Made by a program: the position numbers and the translations under genes. From assembly GCA_015075225.1 (NCBI GenBank), contig JABTUQ010000004.1, positions 124,001 to 188,000 on the forward strand: DNA of 64,000 bases, given 5' to 3'. This document shows positions 10,604-19,883 of the stretch, piece by piece. Below the pieces are notes generated by a model that saw only the letters and a program-made list of their open reading frames with translations, was not told the origin of the DNA and ran no database searches. Each line of letters opens with the position of its first letter. Position 1 is the first letter of the stretch. The DNA is from Burkholderiales bacterium (GTDB taxonomy: Bacteria; Pseudomonadota; Gammaproteobacteria; Burkholderiales; Nitrosomonadaceae).

Positions 10604-11182
10604 TCAAACCCGGCAACCATCGTCATCGCACCCTGGTTGCGCATCTGCCTGTCCCGCTGCTGAATCGGCTGAAGCAACAGCCAGCGCCTCATCCGACACC
10701 TCCTCCGCCAGCAGAGTCCCGATCGACACACCCAGCAACAAATCGCTAACATGACCAAATTTGTGCAAACGCAAATGTCCCGTCTTGTCGATCAGAATCG
10801 TAGTCGGCGTCCCCTGCATGTGGTAAGTCATCATCGTATGCGGAATGGCATGCTGCTCATTCGGCTTGTCTATCCCGATCGGAAAACGCAACCGGTATTC
10901 ATAGGCAAAAACCTCCAGCGCCTCGCGCCCCATCACATCATGATGCTCGAAAACCGTATGCAGGCCGATCACCGCCACCCGATCGGAATCAAACTCATCA
11001 AAAATCCGCTGTGTCTGCGGAATCCCCTGCTGAACACACCCCGGGCACAACATCTGGAAAGCATGCATCAACACCACCTTGCCGCGTAATGAAGCCAATG
11101 TAACCGGCTGCTGCGTATTCAGCCAGCCTGAAGTAATCAGCTCCGGCGCCTTGATTTTTTCGATCGTCGTATTTTTTCTCAT
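10604..11182 (-). CDS. Thioredoxin-fold redoxin (TlpA/AhpC-TSA-like) with Cys-rich tail
   Basis: 192-residue thioredoxin-fold protein with a CPGC active site (QMLCPGCVQQGIP, near residue 45) and the cis-proline region MQGTPTTILIDKTGH. There is no signal peptide, so it is probably cytosolic. The C-terminus is unusual: an Ala/Asp-rich linker ends in PGCDDDGCRV, a CxxxxC pair that could bind metal or act as a resolving pair. No partner gene adjoins it. It belongs to the redoxin superfamily; the specific substrate is unknown. Confidence 0.75.
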   Translation of the reverse strand: MRKNTTIEKIKAPELITSGWLNTQQPVTLASLRGKVVLMHAFQMLCPGCVQQGIPQTQRIFDEFDSDRVAVIGLHTVFEHHDVMGREALEVFAYEYRLRFPIGIDKPNEQHAIPHTMMTYHMQGTPTTILIDKTGHLRLHKFGHVSDLLLGVSIGTLLAEEVSDEALAVASADSAAGQADAQPGCDDDGCRV

Positions 11183-11261
11183 AATTCAAATAATGGGATA
11201 GGTTACTGAAAACAGAAACATTTTTGTGTAGCCGATAATAACACGCACTGCATGCTGCAAA

Positions 11262-12027
11262 TCAATCCGGATCATCCATCAACTCGAATTGCGCCAGCGG
11301 AGTAAAAAACGATGCGCGCTTCAGCGTCAAACGATTGACAGCCAAAGTATAGCTATCCGCATTCTGCAGTGCGTCATTCAAATCCAGTTCAATAGCCATG
11401 CCCGCCTCACACACCATCCTGGTAGAAACAATTTGTGCAAAACGGATCAAAGAAGTCATCTCATCCAGCTCAACTGTCTCTCCCAATCTGTTACAGCCAC
11501 CAAAGCCGGACAAACGCCCACCTTCCACATCAAGCAGCACATAAGGTTCGCGCTCCAGTTTTGGCACCGGTTTGCCGCTCAGCTCAATCAATTTCCAGTA
11601 TTTCCCGGCGATACCCTCGCCAAGCCTGGTCAGAATATAAGCCCCCCATCTTCCCTGTCAGGCGTGATCCATCTTGCGCAAGACGAATCAGCCGATTCTC
11701 GCCCACCAAAAACTGCGCACCGGAGCCCAACAACCTCACCGCACTCCCAGCATCATTCCAGGTAAACTGGCCCTGCTCCGCAATCATCCCGGTATCCTTG
11801 CCAAGATAGCGCGACCGCATACGGTACCCACCCTCCCTGTCCAGAACGACAACCATCTCAATTCCCTCGCAATCTGCACAAGGCAATACACCGCGATAAA
11901 TGCCACCCCAATCAACCGAATTTCTCGAATTGTGCTCTGGGTCAGGATTGGCAACCGGCGCCGCGCACATGGCAAGCATCAACACTGCAACCGCAACCAG
12001 AATAACCACTGCAACCCATTTGATCAC
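11262..12027 (-). pseudogene. NlpE-META two-domain lipoprotein split by a frameshift
   Basis: Reading from the ATG at 12027 gives a lipoprotein signal (lipobox LAMC) and an NlpE-like domain with YRGVLPCADCEGIE. That frame stops at 11584. A META/HslJ domain continues in another frame (ELSGKPVPKL, GFGGCNRLG, VSTRMVCEAGMAIE) to 11262. If one base is removed from the run of six Cs at 11642-11647, the frames join smoothly as GKMGAYILTRLGEGIAGKYWKLIELSGKP, a natural linker. The intact form would be an outer-membrane stress or copper-sensing lipoprotein of about 255 residues. Either the gene is inactive or phase-variable, or the base is a sequence error. Confidence 0.75.
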
Positions 12028-12173
12028 TCTACTTCTCCGGCATTAAAAATAAGGCTTTTATCACGAGATACGGCACACACAAAACTGAGGAAAACAGTGC
12101 TAATCAAATTTATTTCCAATCATTCTAAAAAAATACAACTTACACGCCGATAACGGTTGCACAGCTGTTTTTC

Positions 12174-12185
12174 GGCAAGCTTGCC
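12174..12185. promoter_or_regulatory. Perfect 12-bp palindrome upstream of cas10
   Basis: GGCAAGCTTGCC is a perfect palindrome (14 bp if the flanking C and G are counted), 64 bases before the cas10 ATG. The same 12 bases recur at 23766-23777, 40 bases before the first cas2 gene. It is a candidate operator shared by the interference and adaptation operons. No regulator is identified. Confidence 0.4.
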
Positions 12186-12249
12186 GCCGGGCCCGACAAC
12201 GGTTGACCGGCTCATAATCTGCGCCATCACATCAACAGGAATCCTTTTT

Positions 12250-14847
12250 ATGACACTGCTGCAATCTTCCTGCCGCGTTGCCTTCGCGGCGCTGCTGCAC
12301 GATCTGGGCAAATTTCACGAACGTACCGGCCAGCCGGTTTCGGGCAATCTCGATGCACTGACCACGCTGTATCGCTATTCCCACGCCGCGCATACGGCGG
12401 ATCAATGGGATGTCATCGAGCAATTGGCGCCTGATGTGCTGCGGGGCGATGTCTCCCCCTTCTCCGGACGTGCCAGCGCTGCTGCTGACATTACCGACAG
12501 CATGGCCAATGCCGCTGCCGCACACCACAAACCGGACACACTGCTGCAATGGATCATCGCCACAGCCGACCGGGCAGCTTCCGGCTTCGAGCGTAAAAAA
12601 TTCGATGAATATAACGATGATGCCGAAGGCACGACACCCACGCACAAAAACCGTTTTCAGGCGCGCATGGTGACGCTGTTTGAACAGATTACGCTGAACG
12701 GGCAATCTGCCAAAAACAAATTCGAGCATGTTTATCCGCTGCAGGCGCTCAATCCACAGGCGATTTTTCCGGTGGATCGTTCTGTTGCAGAACCGGATAG
12801 CGATCAGGCTGCGAAAGCTGAATATGCCGCGCTGTGGCAACAGTTTCTGCAAGCACTGGAAACCATCCCCAAATCCCACCGCAAAAACTGGCCGCTGTGG
12901 CTGGATCATTTCGATTCCGCCTGGCTGACGTTTACCCAGGCAATTCCGTCGGCCACCAACCGTGGCGTGGTGCCGGATGTCTCGCTATACGATCACAGCA
13001 AGGCAGTCGCCGCGCTGGCTACGGCACTGTGGCGCTGGCACGAAGCGACCGTCAACACCGGCGCAGATGCGCTGGCCAAACTGAAAGATCCGGAACGCCC
13101 GGACTGGAATGAATCCAAACTGCTGCTGGTACAGGGCGATTTCTTCGGCATTCAGCAGTTCATTTTTGCCGAAGGTGCGCAAACACAGAAACACGCGCAC
13201 AAACTGTTGCGCGGCCGCTCATTCCAGGTGGCGCTGCTGGCGGAAATGGCCGCGCTGCGGCTGCTCGATGCGCTGCAACTGCCTTCCACCAGCCAGATTA
13301 TCAATGCTGCCGGCAAATTCCTCATCGTGGCGCCGAATACTAATGCGGCCCGGCAAGCCATCAAAGATTGCCGCCAGCAATTCAACCAATGGTGTCTTGA
13401 ACACACTTACGGCGAAATCAGCGTGGGGCTGGCCGCTACCCCTGCCAGCTGCAATGACCTGATCAGCAAACAATTCAAAACACTCACGCAGCGACTGTTT
13501 ACCGAACTCGATATTGCCAAGCACCGCCGATTTGATTTGTGTGGCGATACCGCTTCCGTGCGCGAAACCCGCTTTCCGCATGGCCCCTGCGGTTACCACG
13601 GACGCTATCCGGCAGATCACGCTGCGGAAGGCGAGCTGCCTGCTTCCTGCGCGCTGTCACGCGACCAGATCGCCATTGGCGAGGCACTTACCCGCAAGGC
13701 ACGGCTGCTGGTGCTGAATACGGCGGATAGTTTCAAGAAACCGCTGGATCTGCTGGAGCTGTGTTACTTCGATTATCACCTGGTATTTGTCGATGAAGCG
13801 GATATTTCCGGCCATTACAGCAAACTGGCCGAACAAGGCGAACTGGTGCGCACCTGGGACTTTGATCAGCCAGAAGCCAATGGCCACTGTTTCCATGGCT
13901 ACGCCCGCCGCTTCGTCAACAGCCATATGCCGATGTTCGATGGCTCGGATCAATTTCTGTCCGAAAAATATGGCCGCTGGGAAGAAGAAGCTGATTTTGA
14001 CCGGAAACATCCAATCAAAACCCTGCACCACATCGCCTGTGAAAACCGGCGGCTGCAGGAAAACGGAAAATGGGCGGGTGAAATCGCACTGGTCACGCTC
14101 AAAGGCGATATCGACAACCTCGGCGCGCTGTTTCAGAGCGGCCTTGAGGAACCCACCTTTGCCCGCTGGGCTTCGCTCTCACGCCAGGTCAACGCCTTTT
14201 TTGCGTTGTGGCTGCCCTGGTATTGCGCACATGGCGAAAACGGGCGCTTCCGCAACACCTACACGGTATTTGCCGGTGGCGATGATTTTTTCCTGATCGG
14301 CCCGTGGGAATCCACGCTGGAACTGGCCGGCGCCATGCGGCGTGAATTTTCCAGCTATGTAGCGCGGGACGACATCAGCTTTTCGCTCGGTGCGGTCATG
14401 ACACAACCGAAAGTGCCTGCCCGCCATCTCGCCACCGCAGCCGAAGCCAGATTGGCCGCCGCCAAACAGCATCCCGGCAAAAATACCGTCAATTTGTGGG
14501 GTAGCACCGTGGGCTGGTGCGAATGGCACGAGCTGATGGACAACCGGCGCAATGCGCTTGAGTGCCTGATTGAAGCAAATGATGAAAAAAATAAACTTTC
14601 CACCGGCTTCATCTACAACCTGCTGCAGCTGGCGGATCAGGCTGAACGCGATCAACCGGGAAATGCCAATCGCCGCCCGGAAGATGCGCTGTGGCGCTCA
14701 CGGCTGGCCTACCGCTGCGCACGTCTGCCCAAACAACAGCAGAGCATCGGCCCGGCGCTGGCAGCCGAATGCGGTAGCGCGCTGAAACAACACCGGGGCG
14801 CTTACCGCCTGCCGGTATCCGTGCTGCTCTATCGCCAGCGGCAATGA
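12250..14847 (+). CDS. cas10: Type III-A CRISPR effector large subunit Cas10/Csm1
   Basis: Largest subunit of the Csm complex; on target RNA binding it makes cyclic oligoadenylates and cuts ssDNA. The ATG at 12250 is chosen because it follows a ribosome site (AGGAA) and starts just before the HD block; an in-frame codon at 12157 is less likely. The 865 residues contain an N-terminal HD nuclease motif (LLHDLGKFHE, residues about 14-23), a Cys-containing insertion (CGDT...GPCGYHGR...ASCALSRDQIA) that may bind zinc, and the Palm cyclase motif FAGGDDFFL with GGDD at residues 676-679. Both activities therefore look intact. It heads the csm operon; csm2 starts 30 bases after it. Confidence 0.95.
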   Translation: MTLLQSSCRVAFAALLHDLGKFHERTGQPVSGNLDALTTLYRYSHAAHTADQWDVIEQLAPDVLRGDVSPFSGRASAAADITDSMANAAAAHHKPDTLLQWIIATADRAASGFERKKFDEYNDDAEGTTPTHKNRFQARMVTLFEQITLNGQSAKNKFEHVYPLQALNPQAIFPVDRSVAEPDSDQAAKAEYAALWQQFLQALETIPKSHRKNWPLWLDHFDSAWLTFTQAIPSATNRGVVPDVSLYDHSKAVAALATALWRWHEATVNTGADALAKLKDPERPDWNESKLLLVQGDFFGIQQFIFAEGAQTQKHAHKLLRGRSFQVALLAEMAALRLLDALQLPSTSQIINAAGKFLIVAPNTNAARQAIKDCRQQFNQWCLEHTYGEISVGLAATPASCNDLISKQFKTLTQRLFTELDIAKHRRFDLCGDTASVRETRFPHGPCGYHGRYPADHAAEGELPASCALSRDQIAIGEALTRKARLLVLNTADSFKKPLDLLELCYFDYHLVFVDEADISGHYSKLAEQGELVRTWDFDQPEANGHCFHGYARRFVNSHMPMFDGSDQFLSEKYGRWEEEADFDRKHPIKTLHHIACENRRLQENGKWAGEIALVTLKGDIDNLGALFQSGLEEPTFARWASLSRQVNAFFALWLPWYCAHGENGRFRNTYTVFAGGDDFFLIGPWESTLELAGAMRREFSSYVARDDISFSLGAVMTQPKVPARHLATAAEARLAAAKQHPGKNTVNLWGSTVGWCEWHELMDNRRNALECLIEANDEKNKLSTGFIYNLLQLADQAERDQPGNANRRPEDALWRSRLAYRCARLPKQQQSIGPALAAECGSALKQHRGAYRLPVSVLLYRQRQ

Positions 14848-14877
14848 CGGCAACGCACCAACTCCGGAGAATACGAA

Positions 14878-15267
14878 ATGACACCCGACCTGAAAACCAG
14901 CCCGCCACCCATCACCCTGTTTTCTGACGATGCGGAAAAAATTGCACAGGCATTTGACGATTCTGCCAAAGCTGACAGAAAAGGCAGAGAAAAAAACAAA
15001 TACACCCAGATCCGCCGTTTTTACGACGAACTGGTCAGCTGGCAGGAACGCATTGGCACCGATGAGCAGAAATTCAAGGATTATGAAGCCTTTATCCACA
15101 TGCTCAACGCCAAGGCGGTTTATGCCCAAGGACGTGATCTGCTCACCGAGGATTTTGTTAAATGGCTGCGCGGCTGCATCGCGCAAATCGACAGCCCGCG
15201 CACGCTCAACCATTTCCGGCTGCATTTCGAGGCGATGCTTGGATTTCTTAAGGGAATCCGAGGATAA
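14878..15267 (+). CDS. csm2: Csm2, small subunit of the type III-A complex
   Basis: All-helical small subunit (129 residues) that lines the inner filament of the Csm complex opposite Csm3 and contacts target RNA. The sequence KYTQIRRFYDELVSWQER and the later helical block DLLTEDFVKWLRGCIAQI match the Csm2 family; its place between cas10 and csm3 confirms it. A ribosome site (CGGAGAA) precedes the ATG. Length is normal. Confidence 0.9.
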   Translation: MTPDLKTSPPPITLFSDDAEKIAQAFDDSAKADRKGREKNKYTQIRRFYDELVSWQERIGTDEQKFKDYEAFIHMLNAKAVYAQGRDLLTEDFVKWLRGCIAQIDSPRTLNHFRLHFEAMLGFLKGIRG

Positions 15268-15318
15268 AACCCGGCACCACAACACCATTTTCCAGTTATT
15301 TTCCAAAAGGAATTCGAC

Positions 15319-16035
15319 ATGCAGCTGACCCAAATCCAGAAAATCCAAGGCACCATCGTCCTTCAATCCGGCCTGCACATTGGCGCCGGTGACAGTGAAA
15401 TGCGCATCGGCGGCACCGATAGTCCCGTCGTCAAGCATCCAGTTACAGGCCAGCCCTATATTCCCGGCTCATCGCTGAAAGGCAAAATTCGCAGCCTGCT
15501 CGAATGGCGCCATGGCCTGGTGCAAGCCGCTAACGGAGCGCCCTATTCGTTCAGCCATCTGGCCAAAGATGAAAACAACCTGGCCGGGCGCACGGTTATC
15601 CAACTGTTTGGCGGCGCGCCTGACAAAGCGGATGACAAACTCGTCGAAAAAATCGGCCCGACCCGCCTCGCTTTCTGGGATTGTCCGCTGAACACGGACT
15701 GGAAAGAAAAAGAACTGGATTCCCGCCATCTGCTGACCACCGAAGTTAAATCGGAAAACAGCATCAACCGCATTGCCGGTACAGCAGAGCATCCACGTTT
15801 TATCGAACGCGTTATTGCTGGCGCGCAGTTCAATTTCACTCTCACCCTCAAGGTGCTGAGCGGAGAAGATCTGCTCGATACCGTGCTGCTGGGGCTGAAG
15901 CTGCTCGAACTCGACAGCCTCGGCGGTTCCGGCTCGCGCGGGTACGGCAAACTCAAATTTGCAGGACTGACGTTGGGTGGCGCCGATCTGACACCACGCT
16001 TTGACGCCATCACCCCTTTTGAACAAACGGCCTGA
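15319..16035 (+). CDS. csm3: Csm3, RAMP backbone subunit and target-RNA nuclease
   Basis: Repeated backbone subunit that cuts target RNA at 6-nt steps. The 238-residue RAMP has the catalytic aspartate loop GGTDSPVVKHP (D34), the G-rich loop PYIPGSSLKGKIRSLLEW and the C-terminal GGSGSRGYGKLKF motif of this family. The cutting residue is present, so RNase activity is expected. An AAGGA ribosome site precedes the ATG. csm4 starts four bases after its stop. Confidence 0.95.
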   Translation: MQLTQIQKIQGTIVLQSGLHIGAGDSEMRIGGTDSPVVKHPVTGQPYIPGSSLKGKIRSLLEWRHGLVQAANGAPYSFSHLAKDENNLAGRTVIQLFGGAPDKADDKLVEKIGPTRLAFWDCPLNTDWKEKELDSRHLLTTEVKSENSINRIAGTAEHPRFIERVIAGAQFNFTLTLKVLSGEDLLDTVLLGLKLLELDSLGGSGSRGYGKLKFAGLTLGGADLTPRFDAITPFEQTA

Positions 16036-16039
16036 TACC

Positions 16040-17005
16040 ATGGCACCCCTGCACGCTGTTCTCCACTTACGCTCCCCGCTGGGCACGCCGCTGGCAGGCG
16101 ACACCCTGTTTGGCCAGCTCTGCCATACCTGCCGCGAAATCTACGGTGAAGCCCGGCTGGATGATTTGCTCACCGGCTATGGCAGCGGCCAACCCCGGCT
16201 GGTGGTATCCGACGGCTTTCCGGCAGGCTTTCTGCCGCGACCCACGGTGCCCGCTGCATTACTGGCAACCAGGAATGAAGCAGCCGAAGATGATCCGGCC
16301 AAACGTAAGGAAGCCAAAAGCAAACGCTGGATCCCGCACGCTGCCATCCACCAGCCGTTGCCGCAACTGCTCGCCGCCGCTGCCGCAGACGAAGAAGCCT
16401 ACTGCGCGCAGGGCAAACCCGTGCAGGCCGCCGCATTTCACAACACACTGAACCGACTCACCGGCACCACCGGAACAGGCGAATTTGCACCCTACACCCA
16501 GATGCAAATTTTTCATGTGCCGGAGCAATGCATCGACTTATGGCTGGTACTCGATGAAACCCGCTTTTCACGCACCGAATTGCACACCCTGCTCGAAACC
16601 ATCGGCAGCCTGGGTTATGGACGCGATGCCAGTATCGGATTGGGCAAATTTGAAGTGCAAAGCCTGACAGACACCACCCTGTTCCAGCAAATCCATCCGC
16701 AGGCCAACGCCTGCTGGACACTGGCACCGTGCGCGCCACAAGGCCGGGGGTTTGATCCCGAACGCAGCTACTGGCAGGTAAAAACCCGTTTTGGCCGCCA
16801 CGGCGGTGCGCTTGCGCTGGGCGACAACCCATTCAAACGCCCCCTGCTGCTGGCTGCCACCGGTGCCGTGCTGACACCGCAAACCACGCAACCGCTGCCC
16901 CTGTTCACCGGCAACGGACTGACCGGCGTTTCAACCATGCATGAAAAAACCGTTCATCAGGGCTATGCGCCGGTATTACCTGTTTATATCGAGGAGTTCG
17001 CATGA
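16040..17005 (+). CDS. csm4: Csm4, RAMP subunit holding the crRNA 5' handle
   Basis: Cas5-like RAMP that caps the complex at the crRNA 5' tag and joins Cas10. The ATG at 16040 (MAPLHAVLHLRSPLG) is preferred over an in-frame start at 16001 that would overlap csm3 by 35 bases. The 321 residues show the GDTLFGQLCHTC loop, GYGRDASIGLGKFEV (the glycine-rich motif) and the C-terminal SYWQVKTRFGRHGG block typical of Csm4. The stop overlaps the csm5 ATG (ATGA). Confidence 0.93.
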   Translation: MAPLHAVLHLRSPLGTPLAGDTLFGQLCHTCREIYGEARLDDLLTGYGSGQPRLVVSDGFPAGFLPRPTVPAALLATRNEAAEDDPAKRKEAKSKRWIPHAAIHQPLPQLLAAAAADEEAYCAQGKPVQAAAFHNTLNRLTGTTGTGEFAPYTQMQIFHVPEQCIDLWLVLDETRFSRTELHTLLETIGSLGYGRDASIGLGKFEVQSLTDTTLFQQIHPQANACWTLAPCAPQGRGFDPERSYWQVKTRFGRHGGALALGDNPFKRPLLLAATGAVLTPQTTQPLPLFTGNGLTGVSTMHEKTVHQGYAPVLPVYIEEFA

Positions 17006-18597
17006 GCATGAGCCATCACCCGCTGCGCATCACCACGCTGTCGCCCGTGCATATCGGCTGCGATGAAGATTTTGAGCCGAGCAATTTCGTGATCGACAAC
17101 GGTTTGCTGCACGCGCTCGACCCGGCTGATCTGGCTGCTGCACTGGATAACAATGACAAGCAGAAGCTGCAGCATTTGGCCGATGAACGCAATCCGATCG
17201 GCGCGATACAACAATTCTTCAAGCAGCGCCGTGCGCATCTTGCTCAATTCGCCCGGCAACAGATCGACGTAGTGGCCGACATTGCGCGTGAATACGAGGA
17301 AAAGGCTGGTGTGCCGCAACAGCGTAGCCACGATGGCCGGGTTGTTTACAACCTGTTTCCCATGGCCAGAACCGCCTTCAATCCGCTGGATGGCGCACCG
17401 TATCTTCCCGGCAGCTCGCTCAAGGGTAGCATCCGTACCGCGTGGCTGAATCAACTGAACAAAGGAAAATCTTTAATCGAAAAGCAGGAAAAATCATCTC
17501 AACTTCAGCAGCGCCTGCTGGGCTATCAACCCGGAAAATTCGAAAACGATCCTTTCCGCAGCGTAGTACTGGCCGATGCGCATGCGCCGGAAGAACAACT
17601 GGCGCCACCCACACGCATTCTGTACGCGGTCAGCAAAAAGAAAAAACCGAGCGAACGCATTCCTTCTGAACTCAAGGTGTTCCTTGAAACCGTGCGCGAA
17701 ACCCTGCCGGATGCTTTTAGCAGCGAGCTGCGGTTGACCGGAAAAATCAGCTGGAATGCACTGTGCGATGCCTGCAATACGTTCTACCGTCCGCAACTGG
17801 AAAGCGAACTGCGGCATGTGACTTTTGCGCCGTTACTCGATCCGCAATGGCGCACACTGATCGACACCCTGCTGGCAAACGAGCTGGGCGAACTGATCGC
17901 AGCCCGGCAAGGATTTCTGCTGCGTGTCGGCAAGCATTCCGGCGCGGAATCCATCACGCTGGATGGTGTACGCAACATAAAAATTAGAACCCAAAATGGT
18001 AAGTCGGTTGATCGAACTGCCACTACTGAAAAACGTTTTGTCAGTGCTACCCGTGCTGCTACCGGCAACCTGCTGCCCTTCGGCTGGATCTGGGTGAGTG
18101 GTTGCGATGACGCACACCAGTATTTGGCTGTTACCGTACAACAGCAGATTGCCCAACACGCCGCACCGATACTGGAAACACATGCTGAACGTCTGGCTGT
18201 AGCCGATACCCACGCCGAAGCACGGCGCGAAGTCCAGCGCCGCCAGGCCGAGGAAGCGGCTGCCAGACAGGCAAAAGAACAGGCAAAAGCTGAAGCCGCT
18301 GCCGCACGCGAGCAGGCACTGGCAACCATGACACCCAATCAGCGCCAGATCGAGGAATTTCACCATTTTTGCCAGAAGCGTGCAGAACAACTGGGCAAGC
18401 ATCAGGAGGCGCTCAACGGCGACATTCACAACCGGGCACGCGAGCTGCTAGCCAAGGCACGTGATAACGCTGAATGGACTGCAGAAGAAAAACGCGCGCT
18501 GGCGGAGGTAATCAGCGAATGGCTGCCCAAGCTGGTGCGGCAGATGGACAAGGATCAGCTGAAAAAACTCAAGCTGGCCGCGCTGCGCGGAAACTGA
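17002..18597 (+). CDS. csm5: Csm5, RAMP subunit with long helical C-terminal extension
   Basis: Caps the crRNA 3' end and recruits maturation nucleases in type III-A systems. The N-terminal RAMP part (1-400) starts LRITTLSPVHIGCDEDFEP and has the YLPGSSLKGSIRTAWL loop near residue 134. From about residue 403 the protein adds roughly 130 residues rich in Ala, Glu, Lys, Arg and Gln (RREVQRRQAEEAAARQAKEQ and on), predicted coiled coil, ending with a basic helical domain. At 531 residues it is much longer than typical Csm5 (about 340-400). The start overlaps the csm4 stop. Confidence 0.9.
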   Translation: MSMSHHPLRITTLSPVHIGCDEDFEPSNFVIDNGLLHALDPADLAAALDNNDKQKLQHLADERNPIGAIQQFFKQRRAHLAQFARQQIDVVADIAREYEEKAGVPQQRSHDGRVVYNLFPMARTAFNPLDGAPYLPGSSLKGSIRTAWLNQLNKGKSLIEKQEKSSQLQQRLLGYQPGKFENDPFRSVVLADAHAPEEQLAPPTRILYAVSKKKKPSERIPSELKVFLETVRETLPDAFSSELRLTGKISWNALCDACNTFYRPQLESELRHVTFAPLLDPQWRTLIDTLLANELGELIAARQGFLLRVGKHSGAESITLDGVRNIKIRTQNGKSVDRTATTEKRFVSATRAATGNLLPFGWIWVSGCDDAHQYLAVTVQQQIAQHAAPILETHAERLAVADTHAEARREVQRRQAEEAAARQAKEQAKAEAAAAREQALATMTPNQRQIEEFHHFCQKRAEQLGKHQEALNGDIHNRARELLAKARDNAEWTAEEKRALAEVISEWLPKLVRQMDKDQLKKLKLAALRGN

Positions 18598-18627
18598 CCG
18601 ATTAACCGCTGACAGGAAAACAGGTTT

Positions 18628-19575
18628 ATGGACGAAATAGCAGACACCCCGCTCACGCAGCAACTGGCGCGCTATCGCCTCGATTGGGTGGTAACCAGTC
18701 CGATCCGGCTGCCGGATTATGCCGGTTCCACGCTGCGCGGTGCTTTCGGCCATGCGCTGCGTAATATCGGCTGCATTACCCGCGAGAAGGATTGCACCAC
18801 CTGCCCGCTGCGGCGCGATTGCCCTTATACGCTGCTGTTCGAACCGGTTCCCCCGGCACATCACACGCTGCAGGATTTCAGCCGCATTCCGGTACCCTAC
18901 ATCATTGAGCCGCCCGAATGGGGCGCACGCGTGCTGCACCCCGGCGATACGCTGTCGTTCCATTTCACGCTGATTGGCCGCGCACTGCAGGAACTACCCA
19001 TTGCCATTCTGGCGTGGCGGCGGGCATTGGCACGTGGTATTGGCCCGGATGATGGCACAGCCGAGCTGACCGGCATTGTGCTGGAGCAGCCGGAAACCGC
19101 CATCCCGGTTTATTCCCCGGAAAATGGCCAGATCAAGCCGCATGAAACCCGGCTTGCCTGCCCGCCACCGCCTGTCGGCACAATACGGCTGCATATCACC
19201 ACCCCGCTACGCCTGCAGAACAACGGTATGCCACTTAAGGCACAAACGGTCACGGAACGCGCCTTGCTCATGGCGCTGGTGCGGCGATTGGCGCTGATCA
19301 GCGAATTTCATGGCGAAGCGGCCTGGCAGCCGGATTTCCGTCATCTGGGTGAACTGACCGGCAGCGTAACCGGCAAGCGGCAGCTCAGCTGGCGCGACTG
19401 GAAACGCTATTCCAGCCGACAAAAACAGGAAATGGCGCTGGGTGGATTAACCGGACGCTGGGATCTGCAAGGTGATCTTTCCGCTTTCTGGCCTGCGCTG
19501 TGGTTTGGCCAGTGGTTTCATGCCGGCAAGAATGCCAGCTTTGGCCTGGGGCGCTACCGGATTGTTGCCGCATGA
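18628..19575 (+). CDS. cas6: Cas6 pre-crRNA processing endoribonuclease
   Basis: Cuts the precursor transcript inside each repeat to leave the 8-nt 5' handle. The 315-residue protein has an N-terminal RAMP fold with LRGAFGHALRNIGC, a four-cysteine cluster (CITREKDCTTCPLRRDC) and the C-terminal glycine-rich loop GKNASFGLGRYRI. The cysteine cluster is typical of the Cas6 subgroup named CRISPR system precrRNA processing endoribonuclease RAMP protein. Catalytic histidine cannot be fixed by eye. Its stop overlaps the csx16 ATG. Confidence 0.9.
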   Translation: MDEIADTPLTQQLARYRLDWVVTSPIRLPDYAGSTLRGAFGHALRNIGCITREKDCTTCPLRRDCPYTLLFEPVPPAHHTLQDFSRIPVPYIIEPPEWGARVLHPGDTLSFHFTLIGRALQELPIAILAWRRALARGIGPDDGTAELTGIVLEQPETAIPVYSPENGQIKPHETRLACPPPPVGTIRLHITTPLRLQNNGMPLKAQTVTERALLMALVRRLALISEFHGEAAWQPDFRHLGELTGSVTGKRQLSWRDWKRYSSRQKQEMALGGLTGRWDLQGDLSAFWPALWFGQWFHAGKNASFGLGRYRIVAA

Positions 19576-19868
19576 CGATCTGGTTTATCACCCGTCACCC
19601 CGGCGCCATCGAATGGGCTGCGCGCCATGGCATCGCGTGGGACAAGCATGTTCCCCACCTCGATCCGGAAGAAGTTGCCGCAGGCGATACCGTCATCGGT
19701 TCACTTCCGGTTCACCTGGCCGCAGCTATCTGCGCGCGCGGCGCCAGTTACTTCAACCTCTCGCTCGACATGCCCGCCCATCTGCGCGGACGGGAGCTGG
19801 ATGCTGATGTGCTGGAGGCCCGTGGTGCACGGCTGGAAAAATATTTCGTCAAAAAGGAGATGCCATGA
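19572..19868 (+). CDS. csx16: Csx16 (VVA1548 family), putative cyclic-oligoadenylate ring nuclease
   Basis: 98-residue protein MTIWFITRHPGAIEWAARHG, a match to the Csx16/VVA1548 family found only with type III CRISPR loci. The family has been proposed, and more recently reported, to break down cyclic oligoadenylates and so switch off the response. The ATGA overlap with cas6 shows it is part of the csm operon. Visible motifs are the RHPGA start, DTVIGSLPVHLAAAICARGA and the Asn/Ser-rich YFNLSLDMP. Function is taken from the family; nothing in the sequence alone proves catalysis. Confidence 0.88.
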   Translation: MTIWFITRHPGAIEWAARHGIAWDKHVPHLDPEEVAAGDTVIGSLPVHLAAAICARGASYFNLSLDMPAHLRGRELDADVLEARGARLEKYFVKKEMP

Positions 19869-19883
19869 CCATACGCGCAACGA

